The notes under the pieces were generated by a model that saw nothing but the letters and a program-made list of their open reading frames with translations, did no database searches and was not told where the DNA came from. The position numbers and the translations under genes were made by a program. From Phalacrocorax aristotelis (Eukaryota; Chordata; Aves; Suliformes; Phalacrocoracidae), in assembly GCF_949628215.1 (NCBI RefSeq), contig NC_134279.1:82081330-82145329 (forward strand): a DNA stretch of 64,000 nucleotides, read 5' to 3'. Shown here piece by piece: positions 33,814 to 45,670 of the stretch. Positions within the stretch are counted from its first letter, which is position 1; every line of letters starts with the position of its first letter.

Positions 33814-36800
33814 TGCATGGACATCAGAAACTGTCTAGGGTTTTAAACAAAACGGAAAAGTAATACCTAGTAGGAGGCGGAGAAAGATTTTGGAGTTGTG
33901 TCACGAGAGACTGGAAGCGCTCGAGAAAGACGCAACTTCTTTGAACTCAACTTTTTCTCTCATCTGCGTGATAGTTGGCTTTGTTTGACAACTGCTCCAC
34001 TTAAGTTTTACTGACACGTGGCTTCAGATTGCTCCTTTGTTTTCTTCGAGTTTAAAGTAAAATAATTTTATTGCAGGTCCAGTAACATCCGATCGCCGCC
34101 ATTCATGGTCAGTGTAAATAGAATAGTAGTCCGATATGAATGACACTCAGGTTTATACATGGAAAGTGCTTTGTAGTTCATGTATTTATCAAACTGTACA
34201 AAAAGAAAAAGACGCAGTGTTTACAGGTGTCAGCTCTCAACACATAAACACTACTATTAATCTTCAAAGCATCTTCATCCTTTGTTTTCATTTAATATCT
34301 TTATTCCCTCATTATTTCAGTGGAACTCTCTTCCAGATACAGCGTTTTTGTGGTCATCGTGGTCCAGAACATCAGGAATGCGAAAGCTGGCGTGGTTTAA
34401 AGGTTGACGTCGCGTGTTGCTCAGACCACATGCAATGCCTGGAGAAGCTGAATGTTGCTTTTGGAGGACTCCGTGTTTACATAGTCTTAACCCGCTTGGA
34501 GTACACCACACACAAGTGCCTAGACTTGAACAGATCTAGGGAGTGAGGAGACTGCTACACACATTTCTACTTAACATAATTATATTCCTTTTAAATATAT
34601 GTATACGCACATATATATAGTCACCCAAGGCAATCTTTGTTCTTAATATATCACGCGCAGTCAGGGGAAAATGGCATTTTCCTGACCAACAAACCACTCA
34701 GCCAGATGGAAATATCTGGAGGGGAAGGAGAGTTTCAGTATCCCGTAAGAAAACTCCTGGTTTCACCAGCGCTTTTAATAGAAGCAGTTTGTGTTCCAGG
34801 TCAGATACGTTATATTCCTTCTGATTTTTCTCTGCCCGTTTGGCCTCTTTCCCTCCCCCGTCCTTCCTGCCAGTCTTCTGGACGAGAGCTGAGCTGGGTC
34901 AGGGCTCAAGAGGCATCGCTCCTCGGCAGTAAGACTTGCTTCATCTCCTTACACGGTGTAAAAAGCAACGCTCCGGGTGCCAGATCATTTCAGGAGGAAG
35001 TAAAATAGAACTTGAAATAAAAAGCAAGGAGAGCAGCTTCGTTTGGCCACAGGTTTGCGCTTTATGCCGTTTGTTTGCCATTTGGGTTGAACTCTCTTAG
35101 GTGTAGAAGAAGGTGGCTTGTTGGTGGGAGGAAGGGACGCGCGAACAGCAGAGAGAAGGCTTGGCTTTGGGGGGGACGTATCAAGCCATCCGAAGTACCC
35201 CGACTGGCTGGGATTATGTTTCGAGGTTCAAGGTTGGGCTTAACCCCATCAGTCTGTGCGTGCAGGTGCCCAGCGTCTTCCTCGCATCTGGAATGCGGCG
35301 CAGTGCCGGGGCCGCGCGAGGCTGTGACGTTGGCAGGAGGATGTTACACGAAGGCGCCAAACGAGGCGTGTAATTGTGGCTTGGTCGCAGTAGGTGCCGT
35401 TTCATTGTCGCCGAGTCGCTGGTTGCTGATGAGGGCGTCTAGTATTTATGAAACAGAGAAGTAACAAATCAAGGGGGGGGTGAAGGAAAGTGCTCTTGAA
35501 CCCTCCGGCCAGGTAGCAGCCTTTTCCCAGGTGAAAGCCAAGCAACTGCATCTTTTTTTGTGCACATTTTGGTGATCATATCAGAGCCACCTGTTCCTTT
35601 TTTGGGGTTTTTTTTGTTGTTTGTTTGTTTTTTTAAAAAACCTATTTTGAAGAAGCTCTTTGGAGCGCGTCAGCATCACAGTAAAGACGTGAATTGCCGT
35701 GCGTGTCTGGGCGGCAGTGACGGGGGACAGCCTGCTGGTTTCAGGACCGTGGTGGATTATAACGCTGATTTAACGTGGCGTTTAACAAATATAACAGAAT
35801 TGCAGAAAAAAATATTGGGGGAAAAATGCATTTTATATATTTATATTTATATATATAATGCATCTGTTTCTAAACTAGACGGCTAAATGCCCTCTGGGGA
35901 AAAGAAATCACGGGAGAGAAAGGGGTGAGCTCCGTCTTTCAGAAGGAAGGGGTTTAGGCAATTTAAATTTTGATGCACAAATGTGCGCTGACGCACAGAT
36001 TACCTCAGACAGATTCATCTCCTGAAAATATTTTCTAACTTCCTATGCGTACAGGGCCGACCTGAACTAGAGAAATTCTACCGGACTGAAATCCCTCCCC
36101 TGTTACTCCGTTACACGTTCTCAGCTGCGATGCACATCCTCACGCTGGGAGATGTCATCCGCTCGCTTCTCCAGCACCTTTTTTTGGGGGGAGGAAATCT
36201 GCCAACCCAAATTGAGAAAGCTCTTGTGCTTAAGTCTCCGTAATTAGGACGGCACTTAAGCAGGTGCTTAAAGTTGTTGCTTAGGTTTTCCTGAAGAGGT
36301 TTCAGAACACCAGGCCTGGAGGGGTGATATATTTTTACAGTAACAAAAAGACATAAATGGGTTTTTATTCCCCTCCCCCCTGCCCCGGAGAGCTGGGTCG
36401 TCTGGTCTCAAAAGCTTCTGCTGGAGCATGCCCAGAACTGTAGCCACAAAGTTAGGGGTCGGGTGTTGGAAAGACAAGCAAAATTGATCAAAACCTTGAG
36501 ATTTAGCAGAACCAAAAAATGTAAATAGAGGAAGGAGAGTTATTTATACAAATAAAACGAAACGGCTCCTTTAGGATGTAGCTCTGCCCTGCATCTTATC
36601 TCCATACTGATGAGGGGAAAAGAGAACTCTCATACATATCTCTGCTGCAAACAGTTTCATCCCGATTTAAAGGTAAAATAGAAACGAAGGTGGGAATGGA
36701 TGGGGGGAAGGAGAATTGCCGGTGCTTTATCACTAGGCCAATATCAGAAGTGAAGGATTTGTGGGTTTGGGGGAAAGAGCAACCTTATTTCATGGGAGAA

Positions 36801-39180
36801 TCTGTAAATAAATGAAAAATAACACACCGATTTTGCACTTGTACATAAACTATACAGTAGCGTGCAGAACATTGAAAGATTTAAAGTGTATATAAACCAG
36901 AAAAATATTGAATGTATTTTTGATGCATTTTAAATGATGTATGAGTTTTGTCTTAATAACTTCTTCATATGATGAGCATTAGATAACTTTCCAGAGCTTT
37001 AAAGAAACATCGAATTATATTCATGATATCTTGCGGTATAAAGCAGGGAGGCATAACCTGACTTTTATGTATTCAAATGCATTTCACTTTAATGTATAAG
37101 TGAAGTAAAATACGGCTCTTCCGTTTGAAAGGGGAAAAAGAACAACGCTTGAAGACAGGTAATAAATGTCCTTAAAGCAGTCATTACTCGGAGGATTAAG
37201 TCAGCAGTTTAAGCCTCTACCATTAAGACTCTGCAAGTGATTTTCCATTCAGAATCACTATTTTCAAGCGTTTATAACTGGCTGAAATTCAGCATTCAAG
37301 GTCTCAACCCTCAGAACAGTTTTATTTGAGAGTAGCCCTTAAAAAAATTAGTAAAAAATCAGAGATGTTGTAGCCCTTCTAGAAAGCAACGGTGCCATTG
37401 GATCTCCAAATAACATACTTTCTTTCGGTTCCCTGTTTTCCATTCTTTTTAGCCCAGAATTTTCTCTGGGCCGTTGTAGCACGAGTGACAAGAGACCCTG
37501 CCATGGTGCGGGTCAACGTATTGAATACAAGAAGGATTATGGGACGCAACTTCTTGCGTTACTGCCACTCTCCCTGGGCTTAAAACGCGCTGTTTTGACA
37601 TGGCCAAAACAAAGCTACACATGATGGGGTAATGCCTGTGATTAGCATGAAGTCGTAGCGTATAATTTACCAAAATTTGATGGTATGGTACCATAAAAGC
37701 ACGACGGCCCCCGTTGGCAGGTACGGACTTCCGTAGGGGTAGTTTGTGTACTAAATATTGCTCAGAAACATTTTCTCTGCGGTAAATGTTTACCGAAATA
37801 CATAGTCACCGGGTTTATAATATGGTTTTAAAACGGCAGCTCAGCTAGATTGGCCCTAAAGAAGCTGAAACGAGCTTTTGATGACGTCCCCTGGCTCGGG
37901 GCTGAAATAAAACATTAGGCTTTTCCCCAAACCTGCTGAAAGTCCAGTGCCACAAAGAGGAGGCTGATTCTCCGCCTCTGACCGCTCCCGATGTTAGCGG
38001 CTGCTCTCTCTTTTCCACGAGACCCTGAGATAGGGACCGGGCTGCACCTCTGAACCCGTAACACCCTTTTCCCTGCGAACGGGGCTTTGCCGGCACTGAG
38101 CTTGCGAGAACGCAAAGAACGGCCCCCACGTGCCAGGAGCGGCTTTTAACCTCATCCGTCCGACTCGGAGCGAGCCGGGACATCTCTTCCCGTTTGCTTT
38201 TCATCTTCACTTGGGAATGCCCTAGGAGGGGAGGGGGGTTGGGTTTTCGGAGCCTCCTGAGCGAAGGTGCGAGAGCGGGTGGGAGAGGGAGCAGCGCGTG
38301 CTTTGGGTGGGAAGGTGCCGCTGGCAGGCTCGGGAGCAAAGGGAAGGGAGGGGTAGGGGCGCATTTCTCTTTTTCGGGTGTGTCGGTGGCAATTTTAGTC
38401 AAATTCACACTCTTTCCGTTGATAGCTGCTTAAATTAGTTTAGCTTTCCATGCTGGGAATACTACAATAACGTGGATGTGCTGGGTTTTTTCTGCTTGTG
38501 CATCAGGGCAGGTTTTATTCTGTTTGTGATTTTGTTCTAACACTAGACATGGACTATTTTTGTGCGTCTTCCAGGTACTATAGTTCTTTAGACGGTTCCT
38601 CTACATTTTTCATTGACTCCACAAACCTCACCAGAAGAAAGAAGTTAAAAAAATAATAAAATGTGGAGGAGTGTAACATATGTCAGTCCATTTATTTTTT
38701 TGTTTTTAAAAAAAAAGGAAAAAAGAAAATAAAAATAGAGTTTTCTATTACTCTGAAATTTGTGCACAATAAATTGTCTTTACACTTCGATCCTTGAATT
38801 AATTGTATTCTGGATTTTTTTTTCCTTTTTCTTTTTTTTGGTCTGTAATTATTTATGATTCTCATCTGTGTTCAGACTTGAGCTTAGTTTGTTAATATGT
38901 ATAATTTAGCATTTATTGCATCCATATGTAAATATGAGCAAGTATTGTAAACTATTTCATTGCCGGGGATCGTGGGTGTTATACATACACACATTTAGGA
39001 CTGCAGTTTTTGGTATAATTTTTTGTATTGTAAAATAACAGCTAATTTAAAGCAGGAACGAGAAGATTATTGGGAGATCTGTGCATTTTAAATACAAATG
39101 TGAAGTACATGTATATAAATAAAAGCAAATAATGCAAATCTTTCCTCTGAAATAAAAAGTAGATGATCTGGTTAATTTCC
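33814..39180 (+). other. ATRN: probable 3'UTR of ATRN
   Basis: After the stop codon comes about 5.3 kb of unspliced-looking sequence with no recognised repeat, which is unusual in this CR1-rich window and fits a long UTR. AATAAA hexamers occur at 35016, 36551, 36807, 37161, 38768, 39118 and 39151. The last two are followed by a C- and T-rich stretch, so I place the distal end near 39180. UGUANAUA motifs occur at 34113, 36520, 36803, 36840, 38927 and 39110. Two CpG-rich patches (about 35110-35440 and 37960-38350) interrupt the AT-rich sequence. An AT-alternating run lies at 35831-35860. The exact end cannot be fixed without transcript data. Confidence 0.6.
39118..39156 (+). terminator. ATRN: candidate distal poly(A) signals of ATRN
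   Basis: Two AATAAA hexamers (39118-39123 and 39151-39156) lie 33 bases apart. They are followed by a C-run from about 39179 and a T/C-rich stretch that could serve as the downstream element. They come at the end of the AT-rich, repeat-free block after the ATRN stop. Upstream hexamers at 36551, 36807 and 38768 could give shorter mRNAs. Confidence 0.45.
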
Positions 39181-41654
39181 CCCCCCCCAACCCTGCTTTT
39201 TCTTCTCCCTTTTCCCCCTCTCCTTCCTTAAAATAGGGAGAAGAAATGGCTCAAGATGTTTTTAAAGACTCCTGGCTGGAGTGAGGGGGGTGGTGGATCT
39301 CCAGGTGCTCGTGTCCCCCCGAGCAGGCTGGGTTCACCCTGGGCCAGGGACCCAATCTGGGAGGAAAAAGGAGACGAGCCCTCCAGCAAAGCACGGGGGG
39401 AGGCTGCTGTGTCCCCACACTGCCTTGCAATGCCCCAAACCCTTCATCGCCACGTAGGAGGGCAGGTCCCTTAGGGAAGCTCCTGGTCCCTGAAGCTGTC
39501 TCTGAAGGGCAGTGGAAGGGAGGAGCATCCTAAAGAGGCGTCCGAGTCTTCACTACAGGGAAAAAGGGGCTCATCCTCCTCCGTGCAGGTCACCTGGGAT
39601 AGTCCGGGCTGAAGAGGGAATTTATTTGTTCCACCCTCAATGCTGGGGTCAGGGGTCCTTGCTCTTGTGATACAGCTGGTCTTTCTTTGCTTCGGCGACT
39701 GTCCCAAAGCTCAGGGCTTCCGCGTTCGGGGTTCAAGTAAGTCCGACAGAAATAGATCTCGGCCTCTTCCCTTTCTTACCCTCAGTGCTAATTTCTCCAC
39801 TGAAACACTCCTTCCTCTCAATCAGAAGAGAAAAATCTGACATCCCTGGAGAGCGTATCGTCCAAAGAGCTTTGCCAGTAATTTTGCAACCTTATCAAAC
39901 GTTGGTGCCAGCTGGCGTTTCAGATGCACACAAAAGCTAGGAGAGCAAAGTCGGAGGTGACCTCTCCTCTCCCAGCCCTTGGAAGCCCGTGTGAAGCACG
40001 CCCCTGCATCCAGAAACAGATTCCTGCCGAGACGCAATCTGTTGTTCTCCATTTATTTTTATGTCGCTCTTCAGCTTTGAAATTAAGCACTGCTGAGATG
40101 AAGCAGAGTTGAACCTGACATTTATGAGCCATGAAGGTTTCAGTCACCGCTGTCTCCTAAGGCTGTTGTGCTACTTCATCCCATGGCATTAAACTTGGAT
40201 GCCGAAGCCCAATTCTCAGAAATTGCTGCCGAGCTGAGCGGAGCATGCCGGTCTGAAAGCACAGCGTGGTGTGTCCAGACTTGAAATGAAGTGGGCAGGG
40301 GGTAGTGGTTTTAAAGCTAGTTTAAGCTCATTTTGGACAGCAGGATAAAACGTAGAGGTATGGGGCCATATTTCATCCCTGCTCTGATTTTTCTTCTTGT
40401 CTTCTAGCAAAGAAAAAGAGAGTTACAGGGAAGGAGCGGAAGACAGCGTGGAGGCTCTCCGAGGCTCTGCGTACGTCCAGGATGACGCTCTTTGCCGTGC
40501 CACCTATCATTAACGAACGCAGCTGGGTAAGGAGCCAGAGAGGTATTTGCCGTGCAGCTTTTCTTTCCACAAGACTTAAATATCAATCATCTACAGAAAG
40601 AGGGGAAGCAATTTTAAGTCTTTTTACAAAGCAACCAATCTAACTCGACCACCCTACAGAAAGGCTGGTCTTTGGGTGGGGCTGGGTGTTGTTTCTCCTT
40701 ACCCAAGGAAAAGGTGGGGTTCGGGGCAACTCTTGGCTGGGTTACACACCACTGGTTGGTAGTAAAATCATCTGTTGGTATGGTGGAAGCACAAACACTT
40801 GCTTTTTTCCCCCATTAATGGGAAGAGGGGAGGAAAGAGACACGTACAAATGAGCCAGAGCTCCGCAGCTAGCACGGCTTAACCATTTTGGAAAAAAAAA
40901 AAACCACTTTGCAGCAGTTTTTCTGTTTCTCCTTGGAAGTTTTGATTTCTGAACTAATTAAGTAGCAACAAAGCAGGTGATCAAGTGACAAAAGGAAAAC
41001 TCAGAGCCATTTTCAGAGGCATAACATAAAGCAGGTGGGGGAATCTTTCAGTAAGATGACAGATGGGACCTGATGATGAATTTATGGGCTAGTGGTGGTG
41101 CTTCAGGTGTCACCATCAGTCAGAGGTGGGCTGAGCTCCCAGTGTCCCCCGTTGCAGGGGTGGCCAGGAACAGCAACACCTCCCCAAACTGTGTCTGCAA
41201 CACAGAGAGACCCAACGCCCTCGGTTGCACGATTCCAGGACACCAGGCATCACCCATGGCCAACACTGAGGTCAGGTCCGTGATGGCCTTGGAGGGCTGT
41301 TCTCTCCTTGGTGACTCCAGAGAGTCTGCACTAGGGGTGTCTGAGGGGCAGTAAGATCTGCCCCCAAACAAAAGAGCAAGATCCGACAGTGAGGTGCACG
41401 ATCAGACCCTTCCTTCCCCCGCTGCTTCTCTGTGTTCCCGGATCCCCACTCAGACCTTCTCGTGCATCTGCCAGAAGCCACGTCTGCAGGGAGCCAAAAA
41501 ACACTGCCAGAAATGCTTCTGACCACTCTGGCTCTGACAGGGAGGATAACGACCTGCTCCTCTCTAGTGACCTGGCGAGAAGCCCTTAGCTCAGCTCCAC
41601 GAGCCCACAGCCTGCCGGCCCGGGGCTGCTTCTGACCTCAGCCCAGCGGCAGTG

Positions 41655-41831
41655 ACCAGCAATGCCACAGGAGGGTGGGATTTAATCTTTTGGAGGTGTT
41701 AAAACAGAACCAAACATGCAGACGTGGCACTTGGGGACATGGTTTAGGAGGCCTGGGGGTGCTGGGTTGGTGGTTGGACCTGATGAGCCTAGAGGTCTTT
41801 TCCAACCTTAATGATTGTGTGATTCTGTGAC
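41655..41831 (+). mobile_element. CR1 LINE 3' end
   Basis: A worn segment with gtggcacttggggacatggt and ggttggacctgatgagcc ends ttccaaccttaatgattgtg and tgattctgtga. It lies between ATRN and GFRA4. Confidence 0.8.
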
Positions 41832-42128
41832 CTCTCCTGATCCCTGCGCTGGCCCCTGACATCAGTTTGGAAGCAGAGATTTACCGGGGAGGTGTGGATT
41901 GCAACAGCTAATCATGAAACATCGTCGTGATGAGGAATGAAAGCATGGAGCTAACTCCGGTGTCTGCCTTTCCCCATCCATCCCACCAGCACCTCGCTGA
42001 CTGTTTTACCAAGTCTGCCTTCCAGTTCACAGCCACAGCGTGCCTCCGACAGCGCGACGGGCAGCATTTCCATTGACACGTTCCCTGGGATCCCTGCTCC
42101 CACCAAAAATCATTTCCATTTCTCCTTA

Positions 42129-42152
42129 GAAGAAGGAAAAAAAAAAAAAAAA
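42129..42152. repeat. A-rich homopolymer
   Basis: A run of about 18 A follows gaagg. There is no gene-like sequence directly upstream, so I do not read it as a retrocopy tail. Confidence 0.8.
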
Positions 42153-44112
42153 GGTGCTTTGAACATTTTTCATGTCAGAGCTAATTCTGCAGCGCTTGCC
42201 TTTGGCTAACATCCGCCGTTTCCGCGCTTGGTGTGGAAACACAACATTTCAATAACTGAAGCGAGCTGCATCCACCCCTGTCAGCACATTAGCACCGTTT
42301 GCATGGAGATAACGGATGGTAAATTGTTGTTTCTGCTTTAAACGTCCCCTCGCAGCAGTTGTACATCAGCTGCAGGATTTTGCTTGTGCTGCGTCTGCAG
42401 TCACAACGCGATGGGGATCGTCGGTCCCCACCCGGTCCTGCCTGCAGGTCTCTCCTCCGAACCTCCAGAGATGCCCCAGGCTCATCTCTGCCCTGGGGGA
42501 TACAGAGGTTGTAGGCCCTTTTCTGTGGGAATTGGGGGAAATCGCTTCACCTGCTCTTGCTTCAGCCTTCATCCCTGGCTGATGGCCCCAGCTGGAGGAG
42601 GGAGTGGGGCTCAGTTTTGTTGTGGACACAGCGTGTGCCCCAGAAAACCAGACCCAGACCCAGAGATGTGATAGACGTGAGGGTCAGGCAAAGCCCCCCT
42701 CCAGCTATTGGTGGTGCTCCGCCTCCAAAAATCTCTTCACCCTGAATTCAGAGTGATTTCCAGGCTTGCTTGCAGCCAGTTGCTGTGTCCCCGAGCAAGG
42801 ATGCCCTAACCAGCCCCGTGCTTTGCCCTGCACTGATCAAGCCTGCAGACGCTGCCCCGGCACGTAGCTGTCAGGAGCGAGGACAGACCCTGCGACCATG
42901 GGAGTCCCGAGGTCTCCTTCACGGCCAGGTCCCCCCTGAAACCCGGCACCCGCTGGCACCCCGCATCGCCGGCCGGCCCTGGACCGTCCCCCGCCAGATT
43001 TTCGGGTGCTGACCTTGGGCGAGCGGCCACCTGCCAAGAAGCAGGGAAAATGCATCAAACCTGCGATGTTTTCACAGCACGTTTCAGGTTCAACCAGCTG
43101 GAACTTTCCCAGGAAATTTTCTTTGTGTCGGCAAAACCCCGGCCGCCGACACAGCCCGTGTGTTGTGGGGAAGGAAACGGCTGTGACGAGAGACTCGAGT
43201 CTGGCCCTAACCTTCAGGTTTTGCTCCCCCTCTGCATCCTCAGCTGCTTCGTGCATCCATGAAGACAAACATGATTTTGGGAAGGAAAAACTGCAACGTT
43301 TCTGGGTTCGACCTTGAACTCACTTTGTGTTTAGGAACCGACTTGAATTTCACACGTTATTTTTATATAAATTTAATATACGTTTGTTTTCTAGAATTTT
43401 TTTTTCCACCCAAAATTGGCAAGAAAACATTCAATTTGCCTCTAATCAATTTTCCTGTGATTTCTCTTTTGTTTTTTTTCAAGTTGCCAAAAATAACTCA
43501 CAGATGTTCGTGGCATGAACAGAAGTCTCCCAGGCTGGCATGAGCTGCCACCCTCCCTCCTCCTCCTCCATCTCCCCTCCTCCTGTGCCCTGCGGGATGG
43601 TGCAGCACCAGCCCCCCACCCCGGTTATTTCCACCACCCCCTCCCCGGGTTGTGCGGTGACATCTCGGCATTAGGGGCTCCACCACGTGCCGCTAATTGC
43701 GGGTGGAATTATTCCCATCCCTGCTACATCTTGCAAAGCCTCCCTTCTTCTGCGCTGGCACCAGCTTTGAGCTAAATCTTCCCCAAATTGCTCCCAAAGC
43801 TTTGCGTGTGTCACCCCCGGGTGCAGCACAAGCAGCCCCACGGGTCCGTGTCCCCATCCCGGGCAGCCTTGACATCTCCATCTCAGCAGAGTTGGGTGTT
43901 CACCTCCTGCCCCTCCTTGCTGGTAGGCAGCAGACCAGAGCTGGGTTTCCAGCCAAGCACAAGGCATCTGAGCCCCACTATTCCACCAACCGTCCCCCCA
44001 AAAACATCCCCCCATTTCTTCCAGCTATCCCTCCAGCGTGGGACCGGTGAGCGCGGCAGATGCGCCAGCCTGGACATGCAGACATGGACAGCCCGGTGGC
44101 GCAGACAGGAGC

Positions 44113-44130
44113 GGGGGCGGGGGGGGGGGG
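44113..44130. repeat. G-run with quadruplex potential
   Basis: GGGGGC is followed by 12 consecutive G just left of a candidate minus-strand poly(A) signal. On the minus strand this is a C-run. Confidence 0.8.
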
Positions 44131-44152
44131 AACCAGGAAAATGCATGTGTGC

Positions 44153-44158
44153 TTTATT
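44153..44158 (-). terminator. candidate poly(A) signal on the minus strand, possibly of GFRA4
   Basis: On the minus strand AATAAA occurs in the context ccataaataaagcacac, followed by a T- and then C-rich stretch. It ends an AT-rich block of about 450 bases (44160-44620) that reads like a terminal 3'UTR on this strand. If it belongs to GFRA4, the 3'UTR would be about 4.2 kb. Other minus-strand AATAAA hexamers lie at 44497 and 44831. The assignment is inference. Confidence 0.35.
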
Positions 44159-45599
44159 TATGGATATGTTTGAATATTTAATGTACAGAAGAGATAAGTA
44201 CAGACTATACCCCAGGAGCTTACGCAGACATCGACCATCCTGCCCTACGTGCGCGCACACGCACGCACACAGCCTTTGGCGTCGCCCCGCTCCCTGCGGG
44301 GTTATTGCTCCTGCACCAGCTCCCCGCCGCGGTGCCTCCCTCCCTGCTCATGCTCTTGCTTTGACGACGACGTGGTATTTGTACATACATAATATATCAC
44401 AGGCTTTCAGGACTGCCGAACAGCTGGAAACGGTGCTGAGCGGTCAAAGTAATAGAGTTTGGTGGCTACAGAAAGTTTGGCTGGTTCTTTTTTCTTTTTA
44501 TTTTTTTCCCATGACTCTTTGTGCTTACGAAAGTCCCCAGGTATGGAGTAATTCCTAAAAGATATTGTCTCCCTTTTTCTCTCTTGGCTCGCTCAGTCCT
44601 TCGCCTTTACAAGCAGCTGCTATGGCTTTGGTGGTTAGTCAAGAGGCTCAAAAATGAAGATCCATGATTCACTTCACAGAGTTCAAAAGAGATGAAATTT
44701 CATTTAAAAAAAAAAATTACTGATTTTTCATAAGGGAAAAGAAATGGCCCGTGCACGCATGTGTTTGCGGGTGGGGAGGAATGCAATTGGGTTTCCTTCC
44801 TCCAGAAGGACTGCTTCAGAAAACATCCTTTTTATTTGCAAAGTTTGATTCATGAACAGGCTTGGAGGGAGAATTGGCACTAAGTATTGGCAAGAAGGGT
44901 GAAATGATCAGGAAAAAGTCATGTAGATGTGTGGATTACTTTTTTTTTTTAATTCTGTGTAACATGACTGCCCATCCCAACCCCCTGGCTCTTTCCTGCT
45001 GGGCAAGAGGCTCATTGCTCTGTGCCTTATTCCCTTCATGTCAAAGCATCCCCAGACCATGGGGAACCCCCAGCAGTGCAGGACCTGGCCTGGGACGGCG
45101 CTTGAAGCACTCTGTATCCAAACTCACAGCACAGGACAAAGGCTGAGGACAGGGAGTACGTTTTCAGACCTACAACCTCAGCTTCACAGATGTTTTTGAG
45201 GTCCCCCAATCAAGGGCACAGGGAGGAAACCCCTCTAGCAGACACCCATTTAGAGTAACTCGCGGCAGGGTTTGCAAGGATCCCGACAGACCGTTGCCGT
45301 GTTTTTTGAGCTTCTCATGCAACGCCTCTGTGATATGTTCCATGGTAGTTGGCTGTCACCTTCCACAGCCTTGGGGCACTGTTGGTCTGCCATCCTTCCA
45401 AAACCGCAATGGGAATTGAGGGTCTCGTTGGCCTGTGATCAGGCCATGATCTCTCAGCATCAGCTTAGAGAAAACTAACAGCCTAAGGAGTCTTTAAAGC
45501 AAGATATAAATCCAGGGGAGATGATGATGTCGCTCACTGAAATTATTAAAAAATCATTTAAAAGGAATCTGCCAGAAAGTGTAAACAAACCATTGGTCC

Positions 45600-45670
45600 T
45601 GCCGTGGGACATGGTAATGGACAAGGTAACCTCTGGAGGTCTTCTCCATCCCCTGTAGTCTATGAATAGG
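45600..45670 (+). mobile_element. possible degraded CR1 3' end
   Basis: The stretch acctctggaggtcttctcca followed by cccctgtagtctatgaatag resembles a worn CR1 tail. It is the only repeat-like piece I see in this part of the intergenic region. Confidence 0.3.

Noticed and set aside
37845..38408. 187-codon minus-strand open frame in the CpG-rich patch
   Set aside because: GC-rich sequence lacks stop codons by composition. The predicted product is proline/arginine-rich with no known domain.
42129..42152. A-run as the tail of a processed retrocopy
   Set aside because: No gene-like sequence precedes it on the + strand and no flanking duplication is visible.
43788..44558. 256-codon open frame on the + strand between the genes
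   Set aside because: Proline- and serine-rich low-complexity product from GC-rich DNA that runs through a G-run and an AT-rich block. No family resemblance.
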